In this document: piece by piece, positions 23,101 through 35,547 of the stretch
Layout: every line of letters starts with the position of its first letter
Numbering within the stretch: position 1 is the stretch's first letter
Source: Chionis minor
Lineage: Eukaryota > Chordata > Aves > Charadriiformes > Chionididae
Length of the DNA: 64,000 bases
Direction: 5' to 3'
NCBI GenBank assembly: GCA_013398295.1
Contig: VZSF01001151.1
Location: forward strand, 1 to 64,000
Notes under the pieces: model-generated
Told to the model about the DNA's origin: nothing
Database searches by the model: none
What the model saw: only the letters and a program-made list of their open reading frames with translations
Made by a program: the position numbers and the translations under genes

Positions 23101-26100
23101 CCCGAGAATGCAACGAGAAATTTACCTTTACAATCTATTCATCCTAACAGCAACGTTCACTTTGAGTTTTGCCATTATATTTTCCCTCCCATATTTCTCT
23201 CTCAACCCTCTGGACTCTCCAGAGCCCTGGTGACAGCGGCCGGGCAGCAGAGCAGGCTGAGGAACCACCAATGCTCAACAGCTCGGCGCAGGCTGGGAAT
23301 GCCGGAACCCCCGGCAGGACATCAGCGTGCAGCGTGGCGGAAGAGAGCGGCACACACAGCTCCTCGCAAGCCTGACCACAACAAAACCTCCTCAGCCCTT
23401 CCAGAAGTTTCTCCAGGACGCGCCAGCAAGACCAGCCAACCCAACAGCTAGAAAGTCCGCATCACCTCCATGCCTCCACCCACAGCCGCTTCGCAGGAGG
23501 GTTGGGCAAAAATCAAAGCGTGGGACAGAAAGGAGCATCCCTCTGGGGCAGGGGACGGGGGGAGACAGCCCCTCCTGGCCCTGGAGAAGGCTCAGCCCTC
23601 AGGGCTGGGGCTTTGCTGTTGCCCCAGCGGGGACAAAAGGCCACCCTCTGCAGGGCCACCGCATGGTCCACAGTGACCCACCACTCACCCACCCACCCTC
23701 ACCCCACCAATACTTCCCGTTCGGCAGTTTGGCCACAGCGGTACACGGCATTTAACGTAGCGCCCAGCACCTCCCTCCTCCTCCTCCTCCTCAGTGCCCT
23801 CCATACCTGTTCACACCTCACTCCAGGTGGTGGCTTCCCAGCACGGCACGCTCCTGCCCATCCAGCGGCCTCCCTGGCATCCCGCTGGACAAAACCACCA
23901 CCACGCAGCCTTTCCCCGCATCTCCAACTCCATCTTACACCAAAGCCCTTTCTCTAAAGCGCTTCCCAAGGCCCCGCGCCGACACCAGAGTCCGTGAGGA
24001 GCCATCTCCTTTCCCACACGCTTGGGAGAACATCCCTGGGTTTGCTCCCTGGCGGCATCCCCACTAAAAGCCGTCTCTCCCAGGCTGATGAGGCAGATGG
24101 CAATTAGCAGAGAGGTGACGAGCGCCCAGAGCCCCACCTGTGGCCAGGCTGGGGTGGTGTGAGGCTCCTCGCTGCCAACCGCTCTCAGATGTTTCTTGTT
24201 ATTTTTAACGGGCTTATTATGACTGACTACCCCTCCTCCCTGATTCCTGACATTCATCCACGCTGCAACTGCTGTGGCAGCCTCAAAGCTATTATCTCTT
24301 CAGGGAGGCTATTAGAAATTCGTTTCCACCATAACATCTTATAGACATAGCTCACATTAGATATAAAAATTTTATGGAACGCACTAAAGTTGGTGCACAC
24401 AGCAGCAGTTTTTCAAGCATAAACATCTTGGACACTTTAAAGATATTTCTTTCTAAAGACCAAGCAGCATTTGGTCACACCGAGAACTGCGTGCCAGGAA
24501 AATACACATTTTAATTAAGTTTTAAAAAGTCAAGTAGAGCTCTAAGACACTTTTTGAAATTAGATGTATATTGATTTTTTTTTTTTTTTAGCCTATACAA
24601 AAATTCATTGAGCAAACAATGTGCTTGTGGTATAATTAATATTGTATCGTTCACGGATATTGAAATAACCGCTTCAGAAGGAAGAATTCAGTAAGGGAGG
24701 GTGAGTGGGTGGTTCCAGCAAAGCTTGGCATCGCCGGGCTGACGCACAGCTCTCCTTCCCAGTGTCCCAGGGTACCGGTGGCATCACTAGGAAGCCACAG
24801 GGCTGGTGCCACGCTGAAGCCCAGAAAGAAGCCCTGAGATTCCAGTCACGCCCCTGGGGGGGCAATTTTTAACACAGGGGGTTCCTAGGGTTCATTAATT
24901 CAACACGGAGCCGCTTGCGGCTCCCCCCGCCTCTGCAGAGCGCCCGGGGCTGGGCACAGCCGGAGCTCTGTGAAACCCGTGGAGCTGCTGCTCCTCTGCG
25001 GGGGAACAGGCACGAAAGTGACCCAAAAAAGTGAGTGTGAAGTGAATAAATCAGAGCACTCTCAGTAACCATGTGGATCTTCTTGTGCAAAAGTATCTTA
25101 ATGCTCTTAGTTCGTGTGTAGCTTAATTCTCTGAATCTGTATTTGAACCTTTTATCTTCTTATTTTCTCATGCCTTCATTGCTCCTTATTCTCTTTTAAG
25201 ATGGACTTTGCAGAGACGCTCAGTCTCGGTCGTTACAAAATCCTGCACGCGAGAATCCTCAGAGCTTTGTAGCAACGTGAGCAAAGCTGAAAATGACTTT
25301 TTGGGACACTGTATCATCCTGAATAAGGATATCAGCTGGACACAACCTCTCCCCTCACCAAACCTGGCCCTTACTCCACACACCCCCTCTGGCTTCCAAC
25401 TTTTTCATTTGGGATGGTGAATTCATTCGCCTGTGCCCCACACAAAGGCTGTCACTAGCCCATTTTACTGCTCTGGGGGAGTTGTTGGCCATATTTTAAT
25501 AAACTTGTCTTTGTCTTTCAGAGCAGACTGAAAAATGTTCTATATTAACTAATTTTGAAAAAAAACCCATTTGTCAGTTCTACAATGCTTAATATCCCAC
25601 TGCGTTTCCTCCCTGCAAAGCCACTGCTTCGCATTTACATCGCTGCCATTTCCCAGCAGACAGAAACCACATCAGAAAGGCGAAAAGGTGGGAAAAGGGT
25701 CTGTAACAGCTCCTGGATTTGTCACTGGTTTGTTGAGGTCTGTTCTTCACGGACCTCAGGAAGTGCCACCCGAGGCCGGGGGCCAGGGGAGCAGCAGGGG
25801 TGCAGGAAGGTCAGGTGCCGGCGCTGGTGCCGCCGAGGCTCAGCCTGCGGGAGCATCTTCAAATGACGTGGGACCAGGCACGGAGAGATGTCAATGAACG
25901 TGCTCAGGACGGGGGGGTGGGCAGAGCACAGGCAGGGTGCCGGGTCCCTGCGGTGGCAGCGCTGGAAGGGGGGGTCCGGCTGCAGAGCTCGGAGGGGTCC
26001 CGCACGGCGCCGAACCTCCTCAAGGCAAAAAGCAGCGGGACTCGGCAGCGGGAGGGTGGGCTGTGCCCGCTCTCACACCGCATCCTCTGCTTCTGGTAGA

Positions 26101-29100
26101 ACAACGGGAGCTTTTTTTATTTATCCGTAAACTAACCCTGGCAATAACCCACACAGGCCCGAGGAACTCCAGCTATTTGGGAAGGGTAACCCCTTCACAG
26201 AGCAGTAGCCGCCCCCCAGCGCTGCCTGTGGTCCCGCGGGGTCCCAGGAGCACAGTGCAAACCCCGCTGCCACCCCAGCTCAGCGCAGGGGATGCTCAGA
26301 GACGCGTCCCCGGGGATCAGTGACACACATGTGCGCTGTGCGACAAGCGGAGAGGACGTGAGGAACAGCCTTGAACGCACACACTCCTCCAGCACGTGCC
26401 GTTTTCAAACGGCTGCGTCGCCCTGACCTCTCTGAGCCCGTTTCCCCGGAGTCTGGGCAGCACCCAAGGGCCACCAAGGTCTTGTTCAGGGACTAGAGCT
26501 GACTCCCACCTCTGCGCATCGCTCGCCCCGCATCTGGTCAACCCATGTTTCTTTTATACCTGCGTTTCAGTGGGCAGGGAGTTTCTTTCCACTCAGTCGC
26601 AGTTTTCCATTAACATTGCTAAAATTCCAGCAGTTCCTCCTGCCCCGTGAAATTATCCTCATCTCCAGTGGAGGGAATTGTTAGCCCTCGCTACGTGAGT
26701 CGGCACTGCAGATCGCCTTTTCCCGATGCCCCAGCGTACTTTCTCAAATTGGTAATATTATCAAAGGAAAAAATAGTGGGAAGTTAAATGTGCAGGTAGT
26801 TTCCACTCCCAGCTGGGGAGATGAAAGCAATTAGCCCTGGAAGCTTTACTCTCCCAAGGAAAAGTATCCTTGGCTCCTTTTACACTGTAGATTTATACAC
26901 GACAGCATGTCGTAATGACAGCAATAGCATCTCAAATGAGCCTGGTAACACCTGACCAAAGCCTGCGAGCGCTCAACAGATGAACCGTGTCATTGAGAAA
27001 GACAATCAAAGCCGACTAATACATCTATTTACTAATTTTATGAGCTTGGGTCAGAGCCCACTAAGTTGATGTCTTTTTTCCACTGATTTGCAGCGATGCC
27101 CACTGAGGGTACAGTGCCAACAGCCATTAATGAGCTATTTTAGTGACTTTTCGTGAGAAGCTCACCCACACGTCCCCCCTGAGCGTCACAAGCCGAGGGG
27201 ACCGTGCTCCCACCCAGCACAGGATCCCACCAGCCTCCCACCTCCCCGGCCACGGGCCAGGCAGCGCCATCGACGGGGAGGCGGCGAGCTGCCGTGGGAC
27301 ACATTCCGTGCCAGCGTGGAGAGCACGGTCCCTTCTGCTCCTGCCGCCCTCGCCAGAACAGTCCTTTGTCTGCTCCAACCAAGCAATTTTAATGGCTTTC
27401 TCTGCTGAAACAACGGCCAGGCCGCCCCTCCACAGCCACCAGAAAGAGCAGTCTGCCCTTCTCCATCGTTTCAGGAATATTCTGCTTTTTTATGAACCCA
27501 AAACAAACGCAAGAATAACGAACGGGACACTCTTCGCCACGCTAGCCTCGATTACTGGGTGTGTTCTCTATTAAAAAGGATTAATCGATCCTGTCAATTG
27601 CAAGTTGTACGTGTGCTGGGAACAGATCGGTGGAAGATGAAAAACATCTGGACAAAAGGTAAAAATTGCTAAATGAAAGAAATAGGATATTTCCTTTTTT
27701 TCTACCTGTCTTCCTGTATTCCCTGCACAGGAAACCTGCTCTCCTAATGAGTTACTTGGTTTCTAAACTCAGCTGGTATAAACCACTTCTTCCTGCAACT
27801 GCCAGCAAACGCAGCCAGATGAAAGGGGTGATACCGAGTGGTGTAATGGGGACTGGCTGTGGGACAACATGTAAAAAATCTTTGAGCTTACATTGGAAGT
27901 ATTTCTTTCCCTAAGTGCTTTTATAGAAATTGTTGAATGTTTTGGCTGAATTTAAGAGAAAAAGAAGTAATCGAGAGAAACAACTGGCAGAGAAAAATTG
28001 CAATTCATCCAGTTAGAACTTTGCAAGGAAAACCAAATCTCACAACACAAATGTTGACAACTGTAACACAAAGCTGCGGCACTTGCCTCAGCTGCAACTT
28101 TGTACAGTTTTCCAAAAGTAAAGTTTCCAAAAGTTATTTTCCCAGCCCTTGTACTTTAGAATGGTATTTCTTTTATTTGTCTTCTTTCTCTCCAGGTTCA
28201 AGCCAGAAGAAGTCACTACACATACTGTGATAAATAACATGAACACGGCAACAGAGAGTACAGCACCCAGTGATAGACAGTGTCACCAAGGTGAAACATC
28301 TGAAGATGACAAGTAGTCTTCTAGTGAAACCTCCCCTTAGGCTATGTCCCCATGGGAGCTCAATGGCCGTACTGTCACCAGGGACTGGGAGATCCTCCCA
28401 GAGTTGCCCAGACAGATCTCCTCCAGCAGCGCCACCAGCCCAACTCCTCTGAATCCAGCAGACTTGCCATCAGGAATGTGTTTCCCCCGCATCCTACGGA
28501 AACCTGCACCGACATCTACCTCTGCATCCACATCGCTGTCACCACCAGAGGTGCTGTGTCCTGCCTCGAGCTCCTGCAAGCAGGAGGAAGACTTTGCCAA
28601 GAACCTGTGCCGCGTCGACGCAGAGTCGTTACCTGGGTCAAGAGCCTTTTGCAACGCTGGAGGGCCACCTTAATTACCACTTCAGTGAGCCAGTGAAGGC
28701 AAAGGTCCTACAGACAATGTGATCACCCATTTAAACACACCCAAGCTTGAAACGTGCTTGCAGCTTTCCCCAGGTTTCTGCACGTGGAAGCTGGGCAGCA
28801 GGAGCCTGACTTCTGCTCACCTGCAGCGCTCAGAAAGCAGCCGCTGATCTGGAAGATCTCTGTCTCGGACTAACGAAGCTGTGGTCCAGGCCCTGCTGGG
28901 AGGCACCCTCTTTGTATCTTGGACTCACAAAGCTCTTCCAGAAGAATTCCCTCCTTGTGCCAGACCTCGCGGAACGGCGCTGTGCGTCACGCAAAGCACA
29001 GAGCAGCCGGAAGCCGCCCCGAGAGCCTGTATCCATGGCCTTTCCCCAGGGAGCGCTCTCCTCCCACGTACCCTTCGGCATCTCCATCCACCACAGCTGT

Positions 29101-30962
29101 CCTCCCCCAGCCCTCATCCCTCCTGCTTTCACCAGAGCTCTCTTCAGGAGACAGGGGCAGCTGCTCACGCTCCAGCCAGATCCCTGCAAACCCCCTGAGG
29201 GTGAATCTGTCTCTACAGCGCAGCCGTACCTGGGAAAGCACGCTGCAGGCTGCTCGGGGTTTGTTCCTCTCCAGACTTTCGTAGCCATCAGTAGGACTTT
29301 GTTCAAATTTCCCTTGCTATTCATGCCCAAACCAAGACACAAAAAGCAAAGGAATTTATATCGTTGTTTTAAGCCTTACCCTTCCGTTTCTGTAGCTGTC
29401 TCTATTTGGCAACAAAAATATTAAGTGAAGAATGTATTAATCAAACAGATTAATAGCAGATGCAAGAGGAGGGTGGAGGAAGTATTCAGGTGGGAGGTGG
29501 GGATTTTGGCAGCTGTCACGAGGGGATCCTGCCAGCCCCGGGAGTGACCACGCTGCCACCCCCAGGGCAGAGGTGCCGTGCTTCCCAGCCTCCCTCCTAG
29601 GAATGTGGAGATGATGTAAAACTTCTTTTACAATCCTAATTTTCTACCACATTGGCTTCCTAACTACCCTGCCCTCAGCGTAGGAAAACTGCATGTCTTC
29701 TGCGTCTATAAAGTATTTCCTAGAGACACACTAACAGCTGAAGTGAAAAAAACTTGAGAAAGCCCGCCTCATCTCCATTAAAAGCTCCAGAAACTTCACA
29801 CATACAACTTGGAGAACGTATAATGCAAGAAAAGACTTTGAGACTCATCACAGTCTTTGCTCGGAGAATAAACACCACAAAAGCTCATGAAACCCGTCCT
29901 CAGATGAAATCCCTAGAGCTGCAGAGGGGAAAACCTCATCTAGGACAGATATCCTGCAATGCTCAGAGCAGAGATGAGGAGGGTGCCGGCCTGGGCTACA
30001 AGGGATTCAACAAGCCATAAATCAGCTGCGTGAGTGACACGGAAATCCGGACTTGAGGATTATGGTGAGGAACTGGAAAGCAGATGCCTCGTGTGCCGCA
30101 GCAACAAACATGACACAGCTCAGCCCCGCTGGCACTGCAGACTCACCACCAGCAACACGTCCCATCCCAGCCTGGAGCACCAGCGGAGCTGCAGCCCGGA
30201 GAGTAGGTCCTGCTCTTCACAACCAGCTCTCTCCCTGCGAAGCAGATAGAAACAAGGATTAGAAAGTAATGGGTGGCCTCACTGGAGAGGAGAACCTCAG
30301 TGCCGGGAGCTGCACAGGGACTACAGAAAGGCAGTGACTGTCCTCAGAGGGTTCATAGTAACACACAGCCTTGGAGATAACGCCTGAGCGTGGTCAGAAA
30401 CGCAGAAAGCACAGGAGTCTTGGGGCACCCAAGATCAAGCTGCTCTCGGGTATTTTTGTAAGGATCATGGCCCCTGTGAAGGATTAGAAAGGGAAAGACA
30501 AAGCTGCCCGGGCACCTCCAGAGAGCTCCTGCCTCCGCGGGGGAAAGGGAAGGAGTGGAAAGGGGCATCTCCACGAGTGAGCAGCTCAGCAAAGGAGCAA
30601 GCTGCTCGAGACTGACATGATGGAGAGCCAAGGGCAAGGAGAACCTGGGAGAAGGAGCGTGGATGGGGCCGAAGGGGAGGGGTGACAAAGCCATCTGCAG
30701 CATCAGGGTCAAAGCCAAACGAGCCCCGGTGCAGCCACTGAGAGATAAAGCACCTCCTTCTACTCAGGGGTCTGGAGGAGTCAATGCCCAAGGCACAGAC
30801 ACAGGGAATGGTGGGGAAGCAAGGAATCAAGATGAACATTTGCCCACTCGATGTTCACCGCAACACAAGAAGAGTATGAGGTGTGACCTTTTCTGTGAAG
30901 GCTCCTTCCCAACTGACCATACAAATCCTAGAGACAAAGTTGGAGCCCACTCATCCCTTGAG
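17128..30962. other. Long single-copy block, no gene recognised
   Basis: Nearly 14 kb contain no clear transposable element. GC-richer parts (about 17.4-17.6, 18.8-19.6, 20.3-21.1 and 23.2-24.1 kb) alternate with AT-rich islands (about 22.1-22.6 and 24.3-24.7 kb). An octamer ATTTGCAT lies at 17889-17896. The largest frames (204 codons at 22619-23233, 186 at 17001-17561, 170 at 28912-29424) have several overlapping competitors and no domain. The scarcity of repeats compared with the rest of the window fits either selective constraint or old repeats I cannot recognise. Confidence 0.45.
24575..24589. repeat. Poly-T run (15 bases)
   Basis: Fifteen consecutive T bases lie within an AT-rich island. 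No processed gene copy or retrotransposon body is visible on either side, so I treat it as a simple homopolymer. Confidence 0.9.
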
Positions 30963-31034
30963 TGTTAAAGGAGAAGCTGCTGCCTGAGCATTCGCACACC
31001 ATGAATGGTGTGGGCAGCAGCTTCTCCTTTAACA
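30963..31034. repeat. 72-nt fold-back with a perfect 22-bp stem
   Basis: The 22 bases at 30963-30984 (TGTTAAAGGAGAAGCTGCTG then CC) are exactly the reverse complement of 31013-31034. Inside lies a second perfect 7-bp stem (CACACCA at 30995-31001, TGGTGTG at 31006-31012) with the loop TGAA. Its 3' side abuts the outer 3' arm, while the 5' side has a 10-nt bulge (30985-30994). A transcript of either strand would fold into one long rod about the size of a microRNA precursor. Known precursors usually have some mismatches, so the perfect stem suggests either a young template-switch fold-back or a very young small-RNA hairpin. Confidence 0.85.
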
Positions 31035-33296
31035 TCGAGAACCGACAGAGAGTGGCAGGGACTGCTAGAGCTCGATTCAGGTCCTGGGTGGCCTCAGTTG
31101 TCCTTGGCTGGCCCCCAGAGGAATCCAAAGTGTCCAGGGCCTTTAGTTACTCTGGAAGTGCTTGAGATGAATGAGACAAGTCTGTTGACCGACACTCGTG
31201 GGTAGGAACATGACTACAAACATGTTAGCAAGGTACCTCTTAAGACTTGGGCATGGTTCAGAGTTGCGGTAACAGTCTTTATAAACCCAAATCCAGCCAC
31301 TCTTTTCTTGTTTTGCTGCCAGAAACGTGCAGCGGGAGGGTAGTAATAGAAGTTGCTTAGGCAATGGCTACGGAAACCAGAGAGTCCAGGGAAACCAACA
31401 ATCAAATCAGTGTGATACACTGGGAATCATGACAGACATTAGCATACTGCCAACCCAAACCACAATGACTGAAAAAAATCTATAAACCATTTTAATAGTT
31501 AAGAATTTACTTATTTTGTTACTTGCATTTTGGTTTCTGAGCCTTTTATCTGTACAACCCACGAGCAGAGTAAAGCCCTGAACTGCCACCTGCATGACTT
31601 CAAAGGTTTATTTGGAAAAGGGTCTTCAATTACCACGACTAGAATGCAAGGATTTCAGAAAAACCAGTTAGTAGTGTTATATTTATGAAGGAAGTCACTA
31701 GAGCCTTTGGTTACACTTTGACGGATGCATTTTCATGCCGCTGATCTCCCAGATCTTTAAAGAACCTCCACGCACCCTTCGGGTGATTTGATGGAAACAT
31801 CTTGGGTAACCGGCTGAGCAAACGACCAGGGAAAACACCTCCCGTATCCCCGAGCGCACACCCTGCGTTGGCCAAGTTGGAGAAGTGTTTGTACCTGCAA
31901 ATGCACCCTCGTAACGGGACGTAATGCAGGGGGGACACTGCAAGAGGTGACCTTGGCCGTCCTCCCTGCTAAGGGAGGAATCTCTCCAAAGACAGGTTTT
32001 TCTAACCCGCTCTCAGCCGTCCGTAACGGGGACGGCTCCACCTGCCCGCGTACGCCCCAAGCCTCGGCGCGCTCTGCTCGTCCTTCTGCTTCTGCACTGA
32101 CAGCCCCAACGACAGCACAACAGGCTGGTCCTCGGCACGCACGTAACTTTTTAAAATACAGGCTTCCAAAAAAGCGACACAAAAGGGGCAATAAATCATG
32201 ACACCGATTTGTTGAAAGCCTGATTTACACTTCAGCGCACTGGGTGGATTATTTTTGGAGAAAGCTTCCAACAGTCAAGACCTGCAACCACTTAAAACTT
32301 TTTATTGGTAAAACCAATCGACCTGCCAGCATTAAGCACAAGGTATTTAACAGCATTAACCACCCCATTATCCATTTCCTCACTTATCATGTTCTCTCGT
32401 ATATAGAGTTTTATTGTGCTTTTGCTTCCAGCTCCATTAAATGCTGGTGAAATCACTGTCTTTTAGAAGATCGAAAATACCAGGCTGCTAAGGACAGAGG
32501 CAAAAGGAACACAGATTATATTTAACTCACTTACAAATTTGTCATTTAAGCCGCTAAAGCCATTAATTTGAAGCCATGATATGCCCATCATTTTAATTTT
32601 GGGTTCATTTAAGCTACATGTACATAAAAGAAGTAACTCCCAGCCTTTCCTTCGCGTTATCACACAAATGCGTTGCAGAACCAATGCTAAAAGGATATTA
32701 GAGCAGGCACCCCTTAACTTTGCTGTAATTTAACAGAGTGATAATTAAACTCAATCTCATAGCATTAACTTGCTCTATGTGACGCAAAATAAATTCTGAA
32801 AATAGCATTTCTTTTCAACACAACAGTTGTAAAAGCTCGCAGCGGGCTTCGGCAGAGCCCTGCCTTTGCTCTGAGCCCTCGGCACCACGGAGTCACCCAC
32901 GGACCCCCCGACACTCAAAGGTCCCCCCGGGCAGACACCGCCCCACCGCCAGCTCTGGGCGCCGCGCTGGTCCTGCCGCCGTCCTCCAGAGCACCCAAAC
33001 CACTGCAGCTCCTGGTCAACAACCCCTCCATACGCCAGCGCGTGGGACAGGTGACTTCTGGAGAGCCCTTTGGGCCAAAGAAGGTGCCCTAAAGGTGGAG
33101 CTGAATTCTTTACATCTCAGTTACAGGGATGCGAACGCCTCAGGGGAGAAAATCACCAGCTGAAAGCAGAGAGAATTACTGCAGAGCACCTTGGTCTCTC
33201 AGGGGAACAAGAAGTTCCTTCCCCACTCGCCTTCATGCCAAAGCATTGACTTCAGCCAAGACCAGAATTTTGGTTTACATGTTAAATGTTGAAGAT
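31035..33296. other. Single-copy sequence, no gene recognised
   Basis: Composition is mostly AT-rich (about 31.4-31.7 and 32.2-32.8 kb) with a CpG-richer stretch near 32.0 and 32.9 kb. Open frames reach 144 codons without any motif. No repeat is recognised. Confidence 0.45.
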
Positions 33297-33722
33297 GATG
33301 AGGGGCTGGAGCATCTTTCTTACAAGGGAAGGCCGAGGGAGTTGGGTCTTTTTAGTGTGGAGAAGAGCAGGCTGAGGGGGGTCTCATCAATGTCTACAAA
33401 TACTTCAAGGGAGGGGGCCGGGAGGAGGGGGCCAGGTTTTTTTCAGTAGTACCCAGTGACAGGACACAGGGCAATGGGTATAAACTCGAATATAGGAAGT
33501 TCCATCTCAATGTGAGGAGGAACTTCTTTCCCTGGAGGGTGGCAGAGCCCTGGCACAGGCTGCCCAGAGAGGTGGGGGAGTCTCCCACTCTGGAGACATT
33601 CCCAGCCCACCTGGACGCCACCCTGTGCCCCCTGCTGTGGGTGACCCTGCTCTGGCAGGGGGTTGGACCAGATGATCTCCAGAGGTACCTGCCAACCCTC
33701 AATATTCTGGGATTCTGTGATG
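33297..33722 (+). mobile_element. CR1 LINE 3' fragment, group C copy 2
   Basis: This is a plus-strand, 5'-truncated CR1. The frame at its start reads [20 protein letters not shown] then VEKSRLRG, the ORF2 block [25 protein letters not shown] with changes. A later frame reads [20 protein letters not shown]. It ends with TTCTGGGATTCTGTGATG. Frameshifts separate the blocks. It is the longest group C copy and extends about 120 bp further 5' than the one at 9.6 kb. It carries the CTCF-like motif on the minus strand at 33625-33640. Confidence 0.93.
33625..33640 (-). promoter_or_regulatory. CTCF-like motif inside CR1 group C
   Basis: On the minus strand this reads CCACAGCAGGGGGCAC, identical to the motifs at 9649 and 45745 but in the opposite genomic orientation. 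The match to the CTCF core is sequence-based only. Confidence 0.4.
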
Positions 33723-35081
33723 TTACAGCTTCCAGGTCTTGACCACTGAGAAGGCTTGCCAGAAGAGCTGGCTGTCTCCAAGCCTGATCGTACAAAAGGG
33801 TAAACCTGAGGTGCTTTCTCTGCAGCTTTGCTTCAGGGCGGCTGTGGCAGCTGTGGCCAACCTTGCTGCAGACAGACACATCCCTTTTCTCCCTCCTGGC
33901 AACCAGCGTGAAGACTAAACCCTCCGCCCCTGCTCCTGCTACCTCTGAAAAGCAAACCTTCAAAATTATCCTCGGAATAAGCAATGCCCCGACCAGTATG
34001 CAGGGGAAACTATTTCAATAAAACAATAGCCACAGTTCTATAGAGAGCCTGCGAAATTCCAGGGAAAAAATCCAACGGTGGTTGTTACAACTTGAAGTGT
34101 TTCTTAATGTCACGTGCCGTCGATACCAGATGCACACTCAGCTCTGATAGACATTGGAGGCTGCAAACATCAATCACCACTTACAGCGAAGTGCCAGTAG
34201 CTTTTATTGAAATGAATCCTTTGATCACATTAAAACTTTTCTCCCTATGTGGATCATTTTTTAATTAAATTTAAAATAAGGTAATTGCCCACTTCAGTTG
34301 TTAAGACTCTCTGGGGGACACTTACAATAATAACCGTGATTATCTAACATGGGGATTGCCATATGCAGCGTTCCGGATTGATCCACAATGGGGCACATTA
34401 AAAATCAAAATCCAAGGAGAGATTAGTACTCCTTTTCCAATTTAACATCTTCAAATGACTATTTAGAAACTTTTAAAGGCGTAATGAGACATGCGTGTTA
34501 CAGCTGGTGAAATAAAAGCTAACGCAGGTTGCTAGATGGGAGGAGGAGACAGTAGTCTGGCAGAAGCGCGTGGACCACAGCCCCAGCCAAGATGTAGACC
34601 AGGAATCACCAGTTTCTGGGTCTCACCTTCCACCACAACCTTTCCAGCAGTTACCAGCAGCTGTTATCCCTCGGAGACCTCCTTGGTACAAGTACTGCAA
34701 GACAAGCAGAGGAGCCAGAGCCGTCTGCGGCAGCAGTGACTGAAAACGGGCTGCTGCGAGCTCAGAGGATGTGGGAACACACAGGGCTTTGGCAAGGAAA
34801 TGAACAGCAATACTCCATTTTATCAGGGTGTTACAGAAGAGCCTACGATCCACCAGCTCTGCCTCCTGTCCCTCTGTTCCAGGCTGCTCTCCAGAAGATA
34901 CGCACCATAAGCGGCTCATTTATTTCCTTGCTATGCGCAATCCATCTGTAGCACCATCATTGATAAAGAATATCCAAAAAAGTAGAGTTAAGAGTAGCAA
35001 GACCAAGAGTGACTACCTATATATCAACAGTATCCACAGCCTCTTATGTCTTCGGCGCATATCCTTCTTTCTTAGTAATTG
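33723..35081. other. Single-copy sequence, no gene recognised
   Basis: An AT-rich island at about 34200-34520 contains several TTAATTAAA-like words and looks like candidate conserved noncoding DNA. The rest is of mixed composition. No frame shows a domain. Confidence 0.45.
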
Positions 35082-35547
35082 TAGAATCATAGAGTCACTT
35101 GGGTTGGAAGAGACCTTCAAGATCATCGAGTCCAACCATAAACCTACACTGCCAAACCCACCCCTAACCCATGTCCCTCAGCACCACGTCTGCCCGGCTT
35201 TGAAATACCTCCAGGGACGGCGATTCCACCCCCTCCCTGGGCAGCCTCTTCCAATGCTTGAGAACCCTTTCCGTAAAGAAGTTTTTCCTAATATCCAACC
35301 TAAACCTCCCCTGGCACAACTTGAGGCCATTTCCTCTTGTCCTGTCGCTTGTTCCTTGGGAGAAGAGACTGACCCCACCTGGCTATAACCTCCTTTCAGG
35401 GAGTTGTAGAGAGTGAGAAGGTCTCCCCTCAACCTTCTCTTCTCCAGGCTGAACAATCCCAACTCCCTCAGCCGCTCCTCATGAGACTTGTTCTCCAGAC
35501 CCCTCACCAGCTCCGTTGCCCTTCTCTGGCCACGTTCCAGCACCTGA
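35082..35547 (-). mobile_element. CR1 LINE 3' fragment, group A copy 2
   Basis: This minus-strand CR1 begins with the reversed tail GTAGAATCATAGAGTCACTT at about 35081. The minus strand reads [20 protein letters not shown] and continues through the [14 protein letters not shown] block. It extends to GCCACGTTCCAGCACCTGAT and so includes about 25 bp more 5' sequence than copy 1. The frame shifts before the basic C-terminal block. The near identity to the other A copies points to recent activity of this subfamily. Confidence 0.94.
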
